Of a stretch of DNA of 64,000 nt, positions 34,114-43,726 are shown piece after piece (positions within the stretch are counted from its first letter, which is position 1; each line of letters starts with the position of its first letter). The notes under the pieces were generated by a model. The model saw nothing but the letters and a program-made list of their open reading frames with translations. It had not been told where the DNA came from and made no database searches. The stretch covers positions 1,488,001-1,552,000 of the forward strand of contig NZ_JAFEWC010000001.1 in assembly GCF_017355875.1 (NCBI RefSeq), read 5' to 3'. The DNA comes from Aridibaculum aurantiacum (GTDB lineage: Bacteria; Bacteroidota; Bacteroidia; Chitinophagales; Chitinophagaceae). The position numbers and the translations under genes are program-made.

Positions 34114-34809
34114 ATGAAGAAAGAAGAAATCCACTTTACCGATTATAGCAGATGGATCTTTGGAGATAATCCTCCTGAATTCATGGTCGAAGTATTGATC
34201 AGGACCTTACTCATTTACATTTTTCTACTACTTGTGGTCCGCTTAATGGGACAGCGGATGTCAGGGCAAATAAGCATCACTGAACTAGCAGTGATGATAA
34301 CACTAGGAGCTATCGTTTCACCAGCCATGCAGTTGCCCGATCGAGGGATCTTATTTGCTATCACTGTACTAGGCTGTGCGCTTGGCTTTCAGCGTGGCCT
34401 CAATTACCTGGAATTTAAACATGAAAAAGTAGAAAGGGCAACACAAGGACAGGTGCAATGTGTAATAAAAGATGGGCAGCTTAACCTTCCTGAGATGGGG
34501 AATACAGGAATAACAAAGCAGCAGTTATATGCCATGCTTAGGGGACAGCAGATAACAAACCTGGGAAAAGTGAAACGTGGTTACCTTGAAGCATGTGGCA
34601 TCTTAACGGTATACAAATACGATTACACGAGGGCCGGTCTTTCACTGCTTCCAAAATTTGATGAAGAGATACATCCTGCGCAAATAAAGGCCGATGATAC
34701 ACAGAAAGCATGCTGCAACTGTGGCCATGTGCAATATGTGAAGAGCGATGATACTCAATGTGAAATATGTAATTCAAACGATTGGTCAAATTCCTATCTA
34801 ACGTTTTAG
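34114..34809 (+). CDS. DUF421 (YetF-like) membrane protein with zinc-ribbon tail, first copy
   Basis: 231 residues from the ATG at 34114. Three transmembrane helices (about 30-50, 60-80, 85-105) are followed by the cytosolic YetF/DUF421 beta domain (VQCVIKDGQLNLPEMG...LEACGILTVYKYD). An added C-terminal tail has CCNCGHVQYVKSDDTQCEICNS, a CxxC/CxxC zinc-ribbon. A TTG at 34099 could extend it. DUF421 proteins are of unknown function; YetF was linked to sporulation or envelope in Bacillus. It is followed by a paralogue only 3 bp downstream, so both are in one operon. Confidence 0.85.
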   Translation: MKKEEIHFTDYSRWIFGDNPPEFMVEVLIRTLLIYIFLLLVVRLMGQRMSGQISITELAVMITLGAIVSPAMQLPDRGILFAITVLGCALGFQRGLNYLEFKHEKVERATQGQVQCVIKDGQLNLPEMGNTGITKQQLYAMLRGQQITNLGKVKRGYLEACGILTVYKYDYTRAGLSLLPKFDEEIHPAQIKADDTQKACCNCGHVQYVKSDDTQCEICNSNDWSNSYLTF

Positions 34810-34812
34810 TAA

Positions 34813-35511
34813 ATGAAACCAGAAGAAATATCACTGTACGATTGGGCAAGAATATTTGCAGGAAATGTTCCTGCTACCTTTTATATAGAACTGGTGATAC
34901 GCGCCGCACTTGTATACCTGCTACTTATGGTAAGCATGCGCTTACTAGGCAAGAGGATGACGTCACAGATCAGCAGGCTGGAGTTAGCAGGATTGGTATC
35001 GCTGGCAGCTGCTATTGGTGTTCCTATGCTGGCTCCCGATCGCGGAATTCTTCCTGCTTTCATCATTGCAATGGTAGTAGTAGGCGTCAACAAATTGATC
35101 TTATACTGCAGCCTGAAGAGCGAAAGGTTTGAAGAGATCACACAAGGAAATGTAGGGGTACTTATACAGGATGCTGTTTTGTGCTACGATATGATGAGCA
35201 AAACACAAATAACCCGCGAACGCATATTTGCTCAATTGAGAAGTCATCATGTATATCATCTAGGTTCTGTAAAACGGATGTATATAGAAGCTACCGGATC
35301 TTTTTCTGTAGTGCTGGATGATGAAGTGAGACCTGGATTATTGATACTTCCTGAAAATGATCCGGAATTTATTGACGAAGTAGTAGATCGAACCAATAAA
35401 GTTGTATGCAAACACTGTGGAACGAAAAAAGATGAGAACACTAAACATAGTAAATGCAATAACTGCGGCTCAAAAGAATGGACAGAAGCTGTTATAGAAA
35501 AAGGAAAATGA
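34813..35511 (+). CDS. DUF421 (YetF-like) membrane protein with zinc-ribbon tail, second copy
   Basis: 232 residues, similar to the preceding protein along its whole length (membrane part LVIRAALVYLLLMVSMRLLGKRMTSQISRLELAGLVSLAAAIGVP...LAPDRGILPAFIIAM). The tail reads VCKHCGTKKDENTKHSKCNNCGS, again CxxC/CxxC. The two copies have diverged well beyond a recent duplication, which suggests an old tandem pair or a heteromeric complex. Function unknown. The gene ends 113 bp before the oxidoreductase gene. Confidence 0.85.
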   Translation: MKPEEISLYDWARIFAGNVPATFYIELVIRAALVYLLLMVSMRLLGKRMTSQISRLELAGLVSLAAAIGVPMLAPDRGILPAFIIAMVVVGVNKLILYCSLKSERFEEITQGNVGVLIQDAVLCYDMMSKTQITRERIFAQLRSHHVYHLGSVKRMYIEATGSFSVVLDDEVRPGLLILPENDPEFIDEVVDRTNKVVCKHCGTKKDENTKHSKCNNCGSKEWTEAVIEKGK

Positions 35512-35624
35512 TTTTATTGCTTACTCTTGTTTAAGTAGAATATTTATTCACACAAGATTACATCTATGGCTGGTGCAGGTTGAATTTTTGCTTGTGGAAA
35601 TACTTGTAATAAACAGTATTGAAA

Positions 35625-36632
35625 ATGGCCGAGGAAAAACATAAACAAAAACTGGGGGTAGCCCTCGTTGGTCTTGGGGAATATAGCACTGGCCAATTAG
35701 CGCCGGCACTCCAGGAAACGAACCATTGCTACCTTGCAGGTATAGTAACAGGCTCTCCGGGTAAAGTTGATGAGTGGAAGCGTAAATACAACATTGCGAA
35801 TAGCAACGTATATAACTATGAGAATTTCGATAGCATATGCGACAACCCGGACATAGATATCATATACATTGTTTTGCCCAATGGCCTGCATGCCGAATAC
35901 GTGGTTCGTGCAGCCAAAACAGGCAAGCATATTATTTGCGAAAAACCAATGGCCGTTACAGTGGAAGAGTGCGACAAGATGATTGCGGCCTGCAAAGAAG
36001 CAGGTGTAATGTTGTCAATTGGTTACAGGCTGCATTTTGAGCCTTACAACAAAGAAATGATGCGACTGGGCCAGCAGAAGGTGTTTGGTGAGATACGTTC
36101 ATTAAAAGCCTATAACGGAATGAGCAATACCAGCGGCTGGCGGTTGGATAAAAAACTTGCTGGTGGCGGCCCATTGATGGATGTAGGTATATACTGTTTG
36201 CAAGGTTGCAGGTATACTACAGGTATGGAACCAGTAGCCGTAACAGCAAGAGAAGGCAATAAAACAGATACGGCAAAATTTAAAGAAGTAGAAGAAACGA
36301 TTTATTGGGAGTTGGAATTTCCTAATGGTGCTAAAGCCGATTGTATGTCGAGCTATACGCAGGTTGCAAATGTACTGCGAGCCGAAGCTGAAAATGGTTG
36401 GTTTGAATTGTCTCCTGGTTATAATTATGATGGTATACAAGGTAAAACCTCGGAGGGTGAATTGAAGTTTCCTGAAGTGAATCAGCAGGCATTGCAGATG
36501 GATGATTTTGCAATGGCAGTAAAAGAAAATCGTCCTACACCTGTACCCGGTGAAATGGGCAGGCAGGATGTAAAGATCTTGCAAGCTATTTATAAAGCTA
36601 TGGAAACGGGTGAGCGTGTTGAGATCAGTTGA
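35625..36632 (+). CDS. Gfo/Idh/MocA-family oxidoreductase
   Basis: 335 residues from the ATG at 35625. NAD(P)-binding Rossmann domain at the N-terminus (LGVALVGLGEYSTGQLAPAL), the active-site motif ICEKPMAVTVEECDKMIAACKEAG with the EKP Lys, and the C-terminal sheet domain with GGGPLMDVGIYCLQGCRYTTG, whose DVGIYC carries the catalytic Asp/His-type position of this family. The motif set resembles glucose-fructose oxidoreductase and related sugar dehydrogenases. The sugar is unknown. It has no signal peptide, so it is cytosolic. Confidence 0.92.
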   Translation: MAEEKHKQKLGVALVGLGEYSTGQLAPALQETNHCYLAGIVTGSPGKVDEWKRKYNIANSNVYNYENFDSICDNPDIDIIYIVLPNGLHAEYVVRAAKTGKHIICEKPMAVTVEECDKMIAACKEAGVMLSIGYRLHFEPYNKEMMRLGQQKVFGEIRSLKAYNGMSNTSGWRLDKKLAGGGPLMDVGIYCLQGCRYTTGMEPVAVTAREGNKTDTAKFKEVEETIYWELEFPNGAKADCMSSYTQVANVLRAEAENGWFELSPGYNYDGIQGKTSEGELKFPEVNQQALQMDDFAMAVKENRPTPVPGEMGRQDVKILQAIYKAMETGERVEIS

Positions 36633-36698
36633 TGTTATGATCGATGTCAGAAAACACTGCAGGCATTTAGGATAGCTTTACTTCCAAAAACATCCTCT

Positions 36699-37142
36699 AT
36701 GCAACAAGAACATTACTACGATGTGTCCGTAACATGGCAAGGCGACCGGAAAGGAACCATGCATTCTGATTGTCTTCCCGATACTATTGAAGTAGCTACA
36801 CCTCCTGAATTTCCAAAGGGGATAGAAGGCATATGGTCACCGGAGCATTTGTTTGTTGCAGCAATCAACAGCTGTCTTATGACTACATTTTTAGCAATAG
36901 CAGAAAACATGAAGCTCAGCTATGCCAGTTTCCAATCGAAGGCTGTAGGTAAATTAGAAATGGTAGATAGGAAATACATGATGACAGAAGTGATTTTAAA
37001 ACCTCATGTTATCATACACGAAAATGCAGACAGTGAAAAAGCATTGCGTGTGCTTGAAAAATCTGAAGCAGCTTGTTTGATATCAAATTCAGTAAAGTCA
37101 AAGATCATCATGGAGCCTGTGGTGGAAGTTCAGGCAGTATAA
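36699..37142 (+). CDS. OsmC/Ohr-family peroxidase
   Basis: 147 residues. The two redox Cys are in AAINSCLMTTFLAIAE (about C60) and EAACLISNSVKS (about C125), the pair of the OsmC family that reduces organic hydroperoxides. The beta domain starts DVSVTWQGDRKGTMHS. Cytosolic. It complements ahpC/ahpD in peroxide defence but is not in the same operon. A terminator lies about 105 bp after the stop. Confidence 0.93.
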   Translation: MQQEHYYDVSVTWQGDRKGTMHSDCLPDTIEVATPPEFPKGIEGIWSPEHLFVAAINSCLMTTFLAIAENMKLSYASFQSKAVGKLEMVDRKYMMTEVILKPHVIIHENADSEKALRVLEKSEAACLISNSVKSKIIMEPVVEVQAV

Positions 37143-37246
37143 CCAGCGTTATCATTCTTGATAATATTTAGTTGAATGGTTTCTATTAAATTTCCTTGTT
37201 TATTACGAATTGAGAGATAAACAGGCACACCTATTAATCTAATACT

Positions 37247-37276
37247 AAGGCTGCTCCAGGGCAGCTTTATTTTTTT
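37247..37276 (+). terminator. Intrinsic terminator after the osmC-like gene
   Basis: Stem AAGGCTGC/GCAGCTTT (one G-U), loop TCCAGG, then ATTTTTTT. Confidence 0.65.
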
Positions 37277-37407
37277 CAACAGCTATCATTCTTTAATGCG
37301 TTTTCCTGCTTACGCCTTTGTTTTAAGAAAATCATTTTTATATAAAAGTGCAGGAGTTCTACCTTTCTTCAAGAATGGCATTTACTTTACGCTATAGATT
37401 ATCTTTT

Positions 37408-39072
37408 ATGAAAAACATCTCTTCCGTTTTCTTGCGCTCATTAGCACTAGCTGGTTGTATAGTATTCATTTTTTGGGTTAAGCCTAAACCTGTTACCATC
37501 TACATGATTGGTGACTCTACAATGGCAAACAAGCAAGAAAAGGCTTACCCTGAGATGGGATGGGGCATGGCTTTTAGTCAGTTTTTCGATCATGAGGTGA
37601 AGATCGATAACAGGGCTCAGAATGGTAGAAGTACCCTTTCTTTTATTAATGAAAACAGGTGGCAGCCGGTGGTTGATGCGCTAAAAAAAGGTGATTATGT
37701 ATTCATCCAGTTTGGACACAATGATGAGAAAATAGATAAACCTGGTGTAGGAACTTCATTGGAATTATATAAGAATAACCTTGCGAAGTTTGTAAATGAA
37801 TCCAGGAGAAAGAAAGCAATACCAGTTCTGCTTACACCTATCATGAGACGGAGCTTTGTCAATGGCGTTTTTACCGATACGCATGGTGGTTATCCCGATG
37901 TAGTAAGACAGCTAGCCGATTCACTTAAAGTGCCTTTCATTGATATGCACCGGATGAGTGAAAAACTGATCCTTCAGTTGGGAGAGGCAAGGTCTAAGAT
38001 ACTTTTCAATCATCTTGATTCTGGACACGTAAATTATCCAAAGGGCATAGTAGATAACACTCACTTTAGCCCGGTAGGTGCAAAGAAAATGGCTGCATTG
38101 GTCGTTTCAGGAATCAAGGAGTTAAAACTTGGCCTTGCTAAACGCATCACTACTCAAATACATCCTGAAAATCTTGCTTACGATTTTGTAGTAGCGAAGG
38201 ATGGTACGGGTGATTTTAAAACTGTACAGGAAGCTATCAATGCCGTGCCTGATTACCGCAAGAAGGAAACAACCATCTACATAAAGAACGGTACGTACAA
38301 AGAGAAGCTTGTGCTGGCAGAGTCGAAAAGTCTTATAAGTTTCATAGGTGAAAGTGTAGACAGCACCATCATTACCTATGACGACTACAACCAAAAGAAA
38401 AACATCTTTGAAGAAGATAAGGGTACGTCAGGCTCTTCAGGATTTTATATTTATGGCCCCGGCTTCTCAGCTGAGAATATCACATTTTCTAATACCGCAG
38501 GTGCAGTAGGACAGGCGGTAGCTGTGCTGGTTGCTGGTGATAAAGCAAAATTTAAAAACTGCAGGTTCTTAGGATTCCAGGATACGCTGTATACCTATGG
38601 GCGTGAGAGCCGGCAGTACTACAGCAATTGCTATATTGAAGGAACCGTTGATTTTATATTTGGTTCTTCAACTGCTGTATTTGACAGCTGTACCATTTTC
38701 GGTAAAAGAGGAGGATTTTTTACTGCCGCTTCTACTCCTGAAAATAAAAAGTATGGGTACGTTTTTATAAACTGTAAGATCACGGGTGACGCTCCTGAAA
38801 ACAGTTTCTATTTAGGCAGGCCATGGAGGCCTTTTGCAAAAACCGTTTTCATTAATTGTAATTTAGATAAACAGGTAGCACCTGAAGGATGGAACAATTG
38901 GAGTAACCGTTCAAATGAAAAGACAGCTTTTTATGCAGAATATAAAAACAGTGGTCCGGGAGCTGCAACAGGTAAAAGAGTGGCATGGTCGCACCAGCTG
39001 ACGGATGCAGAAGCAAAAGAATATACCCTGGAAAATATTTTAGCGGGTTGGAATCCCAATAGCTCAAAATGA
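37408..39072 (+). CDS. CE12 acetylesterase - CE8 pectin methylesterase fusion
   Basis: 554 residues from the ATG at 37408 (MKNISSVFLRSLALAGCIVFIF, signal peptide or anchor); starts further upstream are possible. The first half is an SGNH/GDSL rhamnogalacturonan acetylesterase (CE12): block I GDSTMA with catalytic S37, FGHNDEK, and the late DNTHFSPVGAKK with Asp and His. The second half (from about 250) is a right-handed beta-helix pectin methylesterase (CE8): FKTVQEAINAVPDY, GQAVAVLVAGDKA, GFQDTLYTY, GTVDFIFGSS and YLGRPWRPFAKT with the catalytic Asp pair and Arg. It would remove acetyl and methyl esters from pectin outside the cytoplasm, priming it for lyases. No lyase or SusCD genes lie next to it. 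Confidence 0.93.
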   Translation: MKNISSVFLRSLALAGCIVFIFWVKPKPVTIYMIGDSTMANKQEKAYPEMGWGMAFSQFFDHEVKIDNRAQNGRSTLSFINENRWQPVVDALKKGDYVFIQFGHNDEKIDKPGVGTSLELYKNNLAKFVNESRRKKAIPVLLTPIMRRSFVNGVFTDTHGGYPDVVRQLADSLKVPFIDMHRMSEKLILQLGEARSKILFNHLDSGHVNYPKGIVDNTHFSPVGAKKMAALVVSGIKELKLGLAKRITTQIHPENLAYDFVVAKDGTGDFKTVQEAINAVPDYRKKETTIYIKNGTYKEKLVLAESKSLISFIGESVDSTIITYDDYNQKKNIFEEDKGTSGSSGFYIYGPGFSAENITFSNTAGAVGQAVAVLVAGDKAKFKNCRFLGFQDTLYTYGRESRQYYSNCYIEGTVDFIFGSSTAVFDSCTIFGKRGGFFTAASTPENKKYGYVFINCKITGDAPENSFYLGRPWRPFAKTVFINCNLDKQVAPEGWNNWSNRSNEKTAFYAEYKNSGPGAATGKRVAWSHQLTDAEAKEYTLENILAGWNPNSSK

Positions 39073-39223
39073 TTTGATGCTGTATGTTATTGGTAATGAT
39101 ATACTGCTTAATGATTTAATTCCATTTTCTAAAATGAGCATTAAGAGGTAAAATATTTAGAATTACTTTTTTTCTGCTGTTATACTTTGATTACTCAATT
39201 ACATTTTAAATATTAAGTTTTAC

Positions 39224-42200
39224 ATGCCCTTATATCGCCTGGTCATTTTCGCTGTTTTCATTTTTTCAACATCAGCACGTATCAATGCGCAGAAGAATAA
39301 AGACAGTTTGCCTATTCAAATAGAAGGTGGTAAGCTCTCTTATAATCCGGATGCTAACGGCGATCGTGTTCCTGATTTCTCTTATGCTGGGTATATGCTT
39401 TCGGAAGTGCCCATTCCGGATGTTCCGGTAAAGGTTATTGTTCTTGCTATGACAGGGGATGCTACCGCAACCATACAGGCTGCTATTGATCATGTATCTT
39501 CTTTGCCCTTAGATAAACAAGGTTTTCGTGGTGCTGTGCTTTTACAAAAAGGACAATACGAATTAGCTGGTGGATTAACCATACGTGCTTCTGGGGTAGT
39601 ATTTCGCGGTAGCGGATCAGACAGCAGTGGAACAACCTTATTAGGAAGTGGTTTTGACAGGGAAACGCTTATCAGGATTACCGGGATCAATGATATCAAA
39701 AAAGAAAAGCCGGTACAGTTGGATAACGTTTATTTCCCTGTGAATACGGTTACGCTAACACTACCCAATGATCATACTTTCAAAGTAGGTGATCATGTTA
39801 TTGTAAATCGACCATCTACAAAAGCATGGATAGAAAAAATAGGTGCTGATAAAATTGGTGTTCATGTCAACTACCATCTTACGCATTGGGGGCCGGGTGA
39901 TTTTGACCAAAATTGGTACAGGAAAATAGTGGCAGTTACGCCAACCTCTATTACACTCGATGCACCCATTACAAACTCGCTTGACCCGCAGTTTGGTGGT
40001 GGCAATGTAGCACGTTATACATGGGAGGGACAGATAAGGAATGTGGGTGTAGAGAACTTTCGTTGCGTTTCAACTTTCGATTCCACAAATGATAAAGATG
40101 AAAACCATCGGTGGATGGCTATCACCATGGACAATGTGGTGGATGCATGGGTGCGTAGGGTTGTAGCAAAGAACTTTGTTAGTTCCACAGTAGCCGTATG
40201 GGAAACAGCAAGACGGATAACCATTGAAGATTGTAAGTCGCTTGAGCCAATAGGAGAGACAGGAAACCACCGCCGTTATGCTTTCCATACATTAGGTCAG
40301 CAAGTGCTTTTTCAACGGTGTTATGCTGAGTATGCTTACCATGCTTTTTCTGTTGGTTTTACTACACCAGGGCCTAATGCTTTTGTACAATGTTACTCGT
40401 ACCTGCCCATCAATTTTAGTGGAGCTATTGGTGGTTGGGCTACAGGAATTTTATTTGATAAAACGACCGTGGATGGCGGTAATATAAGCTTTGCTTTTCG
40501 CGATGTAGATGCGCAAGGTGGCGGTTGGTCGGCAGCTAATTCGCTTAGCTGGCAGAGCAGGGCTGCACAAATTCATTTGGCCAATCCACCTACTGCAAAC
40601 AATTGGGCTTATGGTAGCTGGGCGCAAGGCTATGGCAATGGACATCATGAAATGCCGCATAGCTTCTTAAAACCCGAAAGTATATTCTATGCCCAGTTAG
40701 AAGCACGTACAGGCAAAAAGTCAATAGAGCAGGAAAAGATACTGGTATATGATACAGATAGAACCACCGCTCCTTTACCCGCATTAACAGCTAAGCTGAG
40801 TGAACGTGCAAGGGACCCTGATCTTACCATGGATGCGTGGATAGATCAGATGATTGAAAAGTATCCCATACATTCAAATGTAACGGGTGCAAAAACTTTG
40901 CATGAACTGAATCTAAAACCTAAGCCTGTATTGGTGCAGAAAGCACCAGCTATATCAATAAAAAATGGATGGATAGTAGGAGGTGGTAGTGTATTGGCCG
41001 GAAGAAAAAGCCGGACCTCCATGTGGCGTGGTTCAACCCGCCCTTCTGAACTGGCAAGGCCAACGGCTAATCTTGTCCGCTATGTACCCGGCCGGTATGG
41101 AAGAGGATTAACAGATAACCTGGATACTGTGGTTGCAGATATGTTGCGGCAGAATGTTGTGTCCTTGCAAAGTTTTCCTGCGCTATGGTACGAACGCCGC
41201 CGCGACGATCATGCACGTACTCGAAGAGCCGATGCCGATGTATGGGCGCCATTTTATGAGCAGCCTTTTAGCCGCAGTGGCGAGGGCGAAGCATTTGATC
41301 GCTTAAGTAAATATGATCTTACAAAATGGAACACGTGGTATTGGTTGCGCTTGAAAAAGTTTGCTGACCTGACTGATCAAAATGGATTGTTGTTTATCCA
41401 GGAGCATTACCTGCAGCACAACATAATTGAAGAGGGCGCTCATTGGACGGATTATCCGTGGCGTACAGCCAACAACATCAATAACACAGGCTTTGCAGAA
41501 AATACAGCATATGCGGGGGATAAGCGCGTATACATGGCTGAAGAATTCTATGATACAGCACATGCTGTAAGGAAGGTTTTACACCGCAACTACATTCGCA
41601 AAAGCCTGGATGAGTTTAAGGGAAACACAAATGTCATTCATCACCTTGGTATAGAGTATACTGGTCCATTACATTTTGTTCAGTTTTGGCTGGATGTAAT
41701 AAGCGAATGGGAAAAGGAAAACAACCAGGATGTAATGGTGATGCTGCCGGGAACAAAAGATGTGCAGGACGCCATACTTGCTGATAAGGAAAGATCTAAG
41801 CTGGTAGAGGTAATAGATGTGCTTCAGTGGCATTATAGGAAGGATAGCAGCCTTTACGCGCCTGAAGGAGGACATAGCCTTGCAGCCCGTCAATATGCGC
41901 GTATAATGAACGAAGGTGAAACTTCTTTTGGCCAAGTATATCGCGCAGTGAGTGAAATAAAAGAAGCCCATCCTGCAAAGGCTGTAATTTATTCCAGGAA
42001 TAGACCTAAGTATGCGGAGTGGGCAATTTTTATGGCAGGCGGTTCGCTGGCTGGTCTGCCAAAAATTATTGATAAGAAGTTTTATACAGACGCCACTCAA
42101 ATGAAAAGAATATCTGCGCAACAAGTGGATGATGTAAAATATGTTTTAGGTAAAGCAGGAGTGGGTTATATCATCTTTAATCATGGACGAAAATTGGAAG

Positions 42201-42361
42201 TTGATTTGGCAGGAGATAACAACCGCTATAGCTTGAAGTGGATCAACCCTTCAACAGGAGAAATAATAACTGGAAGTAATCGATTGATTGGAGGAAAAAG
42301 ACATCTCATTGATGCGCCTTTTGAAGGAGCTGTGGTAGCATGGCTTCAAAAAACCAGGTAA
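39224..42361 (+). CDS. Large secreted beta-helix protein with C-terminal unknown domain
   Basis: 1045 residues with a signal peptide ending near INAQ (23). Residues 30 to about 480 form a pectate-lyase-like parallel beta-helix (DATATIQAAIDHVSSLPLDKQGFRGAVLLQKGQYELAGGLTI, IRNVGVENFRCVSTFDS, RRITIEDCKSLEPIGETG, WWSA... region), beginning with DRVPDFSYAGYM, a phrase typical of such proteins. From about 590 a second domain begins GWIVGGGSVLAGRKSRTSMWRGSTRP and continues with LQHNIIEEGAHWTDYPWRTANNINNTGFAENTAYAG, VIHHLGIEYTGPLHFVQFWLDVISEW, and DVLQWHYRKD, an (alpha/beta)-barrel-like order that suggests a hydrolase; I think of a DUF6298-like family, but this is unsure. It follows the CE12-CE8 gene by 151 bp and probably acts on the same plant polysaccharide. 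Confidence 0.75.
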   Translation: MPLYRLVIFAVFIFSTSARINAQKNKDSLPIQIEGGKLSYNPDANGDRVPDFSYAGYMLSEVPIPDVPVKVIVLAMTGDATATIQAAIDHVSSLPLDKQGFRGAVLLQKGQYELAGGLTIRASGVVFRGSGSDSSGTTLLGSGFDRETLIRITGINDIKKEKPVQLDNVYFPVNTVTLTLPNDHTFKVGDHVIVNRPSTKAWIEKIGADKIGVHVNYHLTHWGPGDFDQNWYRKIVAVTPTSITLDAPITNSLDPQFGGGNVARYTWEGQIRNVGVENFRCVSTFDSTNDKDENHRWMAITMDNVVDAWVRRVVAKNFVSSTVAVWETARRITIEDCKSLEPIGETGNHRRYAFHTLGQQVLFQRCYAEYAYHAFSVGFTTPGPNAFVQCYSYLPINFSGAIGGWATGILFDKTTVDGGNISFAFRDVDAQGGGWSAANSLSWQSRAAQIHLANPPTANNWAYGSWAQGYGNGHHEMPHSFLKPESIFYAQLEARTGKKSIEQEKILVYDTDRTTAPLPALTAKLSERARDPDLTMDAWIDQMIEKYPIHSNVTGAKTLHELNLKPKPVLVQKAPAISIKNGWIVGGGSVLAGRKSRTSMWRGSTRPSELARPTANLVRYVPGRYGRGLTDNLDTVVADMLRQNVVSLQSFPALWYERRRDDHARTRRADADVWAPFYEQPFSRSGEGEAFDRLSKYDLTKWNTWYWLRLKKFADLTDQNGLLFIQEHYLQHNIIEEGAHWTDYPWRTANNINNTGFAENTAYAGDKRVYMAEEFYDTAHAVRKVLHRNYIRKSLDEFKGNTNVIHHLGIEYTGPLHFVQFWLDVISEWEKENNQDVMVMLPGTKDVQDAILADKERSKLVEVIDVLQWHYRKDSSLYAPEGGHSLAARQYARIMNEGETSFGQVYRAVSEIKEAHPAKAVIYSRNRPKYAEWAIFMAGGSLAGLPKIIDKKFYTDATQMKRISAQQVDDVKYVLGKAGVGYIIFNHGRKLEVDLAGDNNRYSLKWINPSTGEIITGSNRLIGGKRHLIDAPFEGAVVAWLQKTR

Positions 42362-42484
42362 GAAGTACAAGGTGATGGCCAGGTAGCAATAACTAGATAG
42401 AAAAATTGAAGTACAAAGTGAAGGAAGCATTTTTCTAAACCGTAGTAAATTCTTGTACTTGTATCAAGAGAAAGTTCAGGAAAC

Positions 42485-42515
42485 AAAAAAGCCTCAACTT
42501 TCGTTGAGGCTTTTT
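42485..42515. terminator. Bidirectional terminator near tRNA-Asp
   Basis: Stem GCCTCAAC, loop TTTC, stem GTTGAGGC, flanked by A-run and TTTTT. On the minus strand it lies just after the tRNA. Confidence 0.75.
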
Positions 42516-42516
42516 G

Positions 42517-42590
42517 CGGACCGGACGGGACTCGAACCCGCGACCTCCGCCGTGACAGGGCGGCATTCTAACCAACTGAACTACCGATCC
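42517..42590 (-). tRNA. tRNA-Asp (anticodon GTC)
   Basis: 74 nt. Acceptor GGATCGG pairs with CCGGTCC (one G-U); discriminator G; no encoded CCA. Anticodon stem CCGCC/GGCGG with loop CTGTCAC (GTC). T-loop TTCGAGT. Confidence 0.96.
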
Positions 42591-42727
42591 AAAGTCTTTA
42601 AGAACTTCCCCGTTTCTGAAGCGTTACCTCGTTTTCGGGAGTGCAAATATAAAGGGAAATGATTTTTACAAACAAAACTTTCTTTAAAAAATTTCTACAC
42701 TTAATTTTACCCGCTTAACAAAACGCT

Positions 42728-43717
42728 ATGCCTGAATATCCAAATAGACAGTTCCTGGATTTTGAACAACCTATCAAGGACTTATACGAACAGATAGATA
42801 TAACGAAGAAGCTGGCAGATAAAAATCCGAAAGTTGATTATTCTTCTACTCTTCAACAATTGCAAGACGCCATTGTTGACAAGCGTAAAGAAATAACCGA
42901 ACAGCTTTCTGCATGGCAAAGAGTACAACTTAGTCGTCACCCGGATAGACCCTACACGCTTAAGTACATTGAGAAAATGTGTACTGACTTTGTAGAATTA
43001 CATGGCGATAGAAATGTGAAGGATGATAAAGCAATGGTGGGCGGCTTTGCTCAACTAGAAGGTGAAACCGTGATGATCATCGGGCAACAAAAAGGTATCA
43101 ATACTAAAATGCGCCAGCTAAGGAATTTTGGTATGGCCAATCCCGAAGGTTATCGCAAGGCACTTAGGCTAATGAAACTGGCAGAGAAGTTCAATAAGCC
43201 GGTTATTGCTTTGGTTGATACGCCAGGTGCTTTCCCGGGTCTTGAGGCAGAAGAAAGAGGCCAGGGTGAAGCCATTGCAAGGAATATATATGAAATGATC
43301 CGCCTGAAAGTGCCGGTGATAGTAGTGATAATAGGAGAGGGCGCCAGTGGTGGAGCATTAGGCATAGGCGTTGGTGATAGGGTATTTATGATGGAGAATA
43401 CCTGGTACACCGTTATCTCACCTGAAAGCTGTAGTTCTATATTGTGGCGTAGCTGGGATAAGAAAGAAGTGGCCGCTGAGCAACTGCGACTAACAGCTAT
43501 CGACATGAAGCGTTTCGGTTTGGTAGATGATATCATCCCTGAGCCATTAGGTGGCGCTCATTGGGATTATGCAGAAGCTGCACAGGTATTAAAATCTTAC
43601 TTGATAAAAACGCTTTCCGAACTTAAGGGTGTTGATCCGCAGCAGCGCGTAAATGATCGTATTGAAAAATTTGGAAAAATGGGCTTCTGGGAAGAAGTTC
43701 CGGCACAACAGCTCTAA
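42728..43717 (+). CDS. accA: Acetyl-CoA carboxylase carboxyltransferase subunit alpha
   Basis: 329-residue alpha subunit of the carboxyltransferase of acetyl-CoA carboxylase, which with AccD transfers CO2 from biotin to acetyl-CoA in the first step of fatty-acid synthesis. Crotonase-like core: [72 protein letters not shown]. It is the usual length. dapA follows by 9 bp, so the two are almost surely cotranscribed. accD is not in the window. Confidence 0.97.
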   Translation: MPEYPNRQFLDFEQPIKDLYEQIDITKKLADKNPKVDYSSTLQQLQDAIVDKRKEITEQLSAWQRVQLSRHPDRPYTLKYIEKMCTDFVELHGDRNVKDDKAMVGGFAQLEGETVMIIGQQKGINTKMRQLRNFGMANPEGYRKALRLMKLAEKFNKPVIALVDTPGAFPGLEAEERGQGEAIARNIYEMIRLKVPVIVVIIGEGASGGALGIGVGDRVFMMENTWYTVISPESCSSILWRSWDKKEVAAEQLRLTAIDMKRFGLVDDIIPEPLGGAHWDYAEAAQVLKSYLIKTLSELKGVDPQQRVNDRIEKFGKMGFWEEVPAQQL

Positions 43718-43726
43718 TACATAACC

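Noticed and set aside
42362-42440. Further 7-bp repeat (GAAGTACAAGGTGA and GAAGTACAAAGTGA)
   Set aside because: Only two copies, 46 bp apart, with no constant 7-bp phase.
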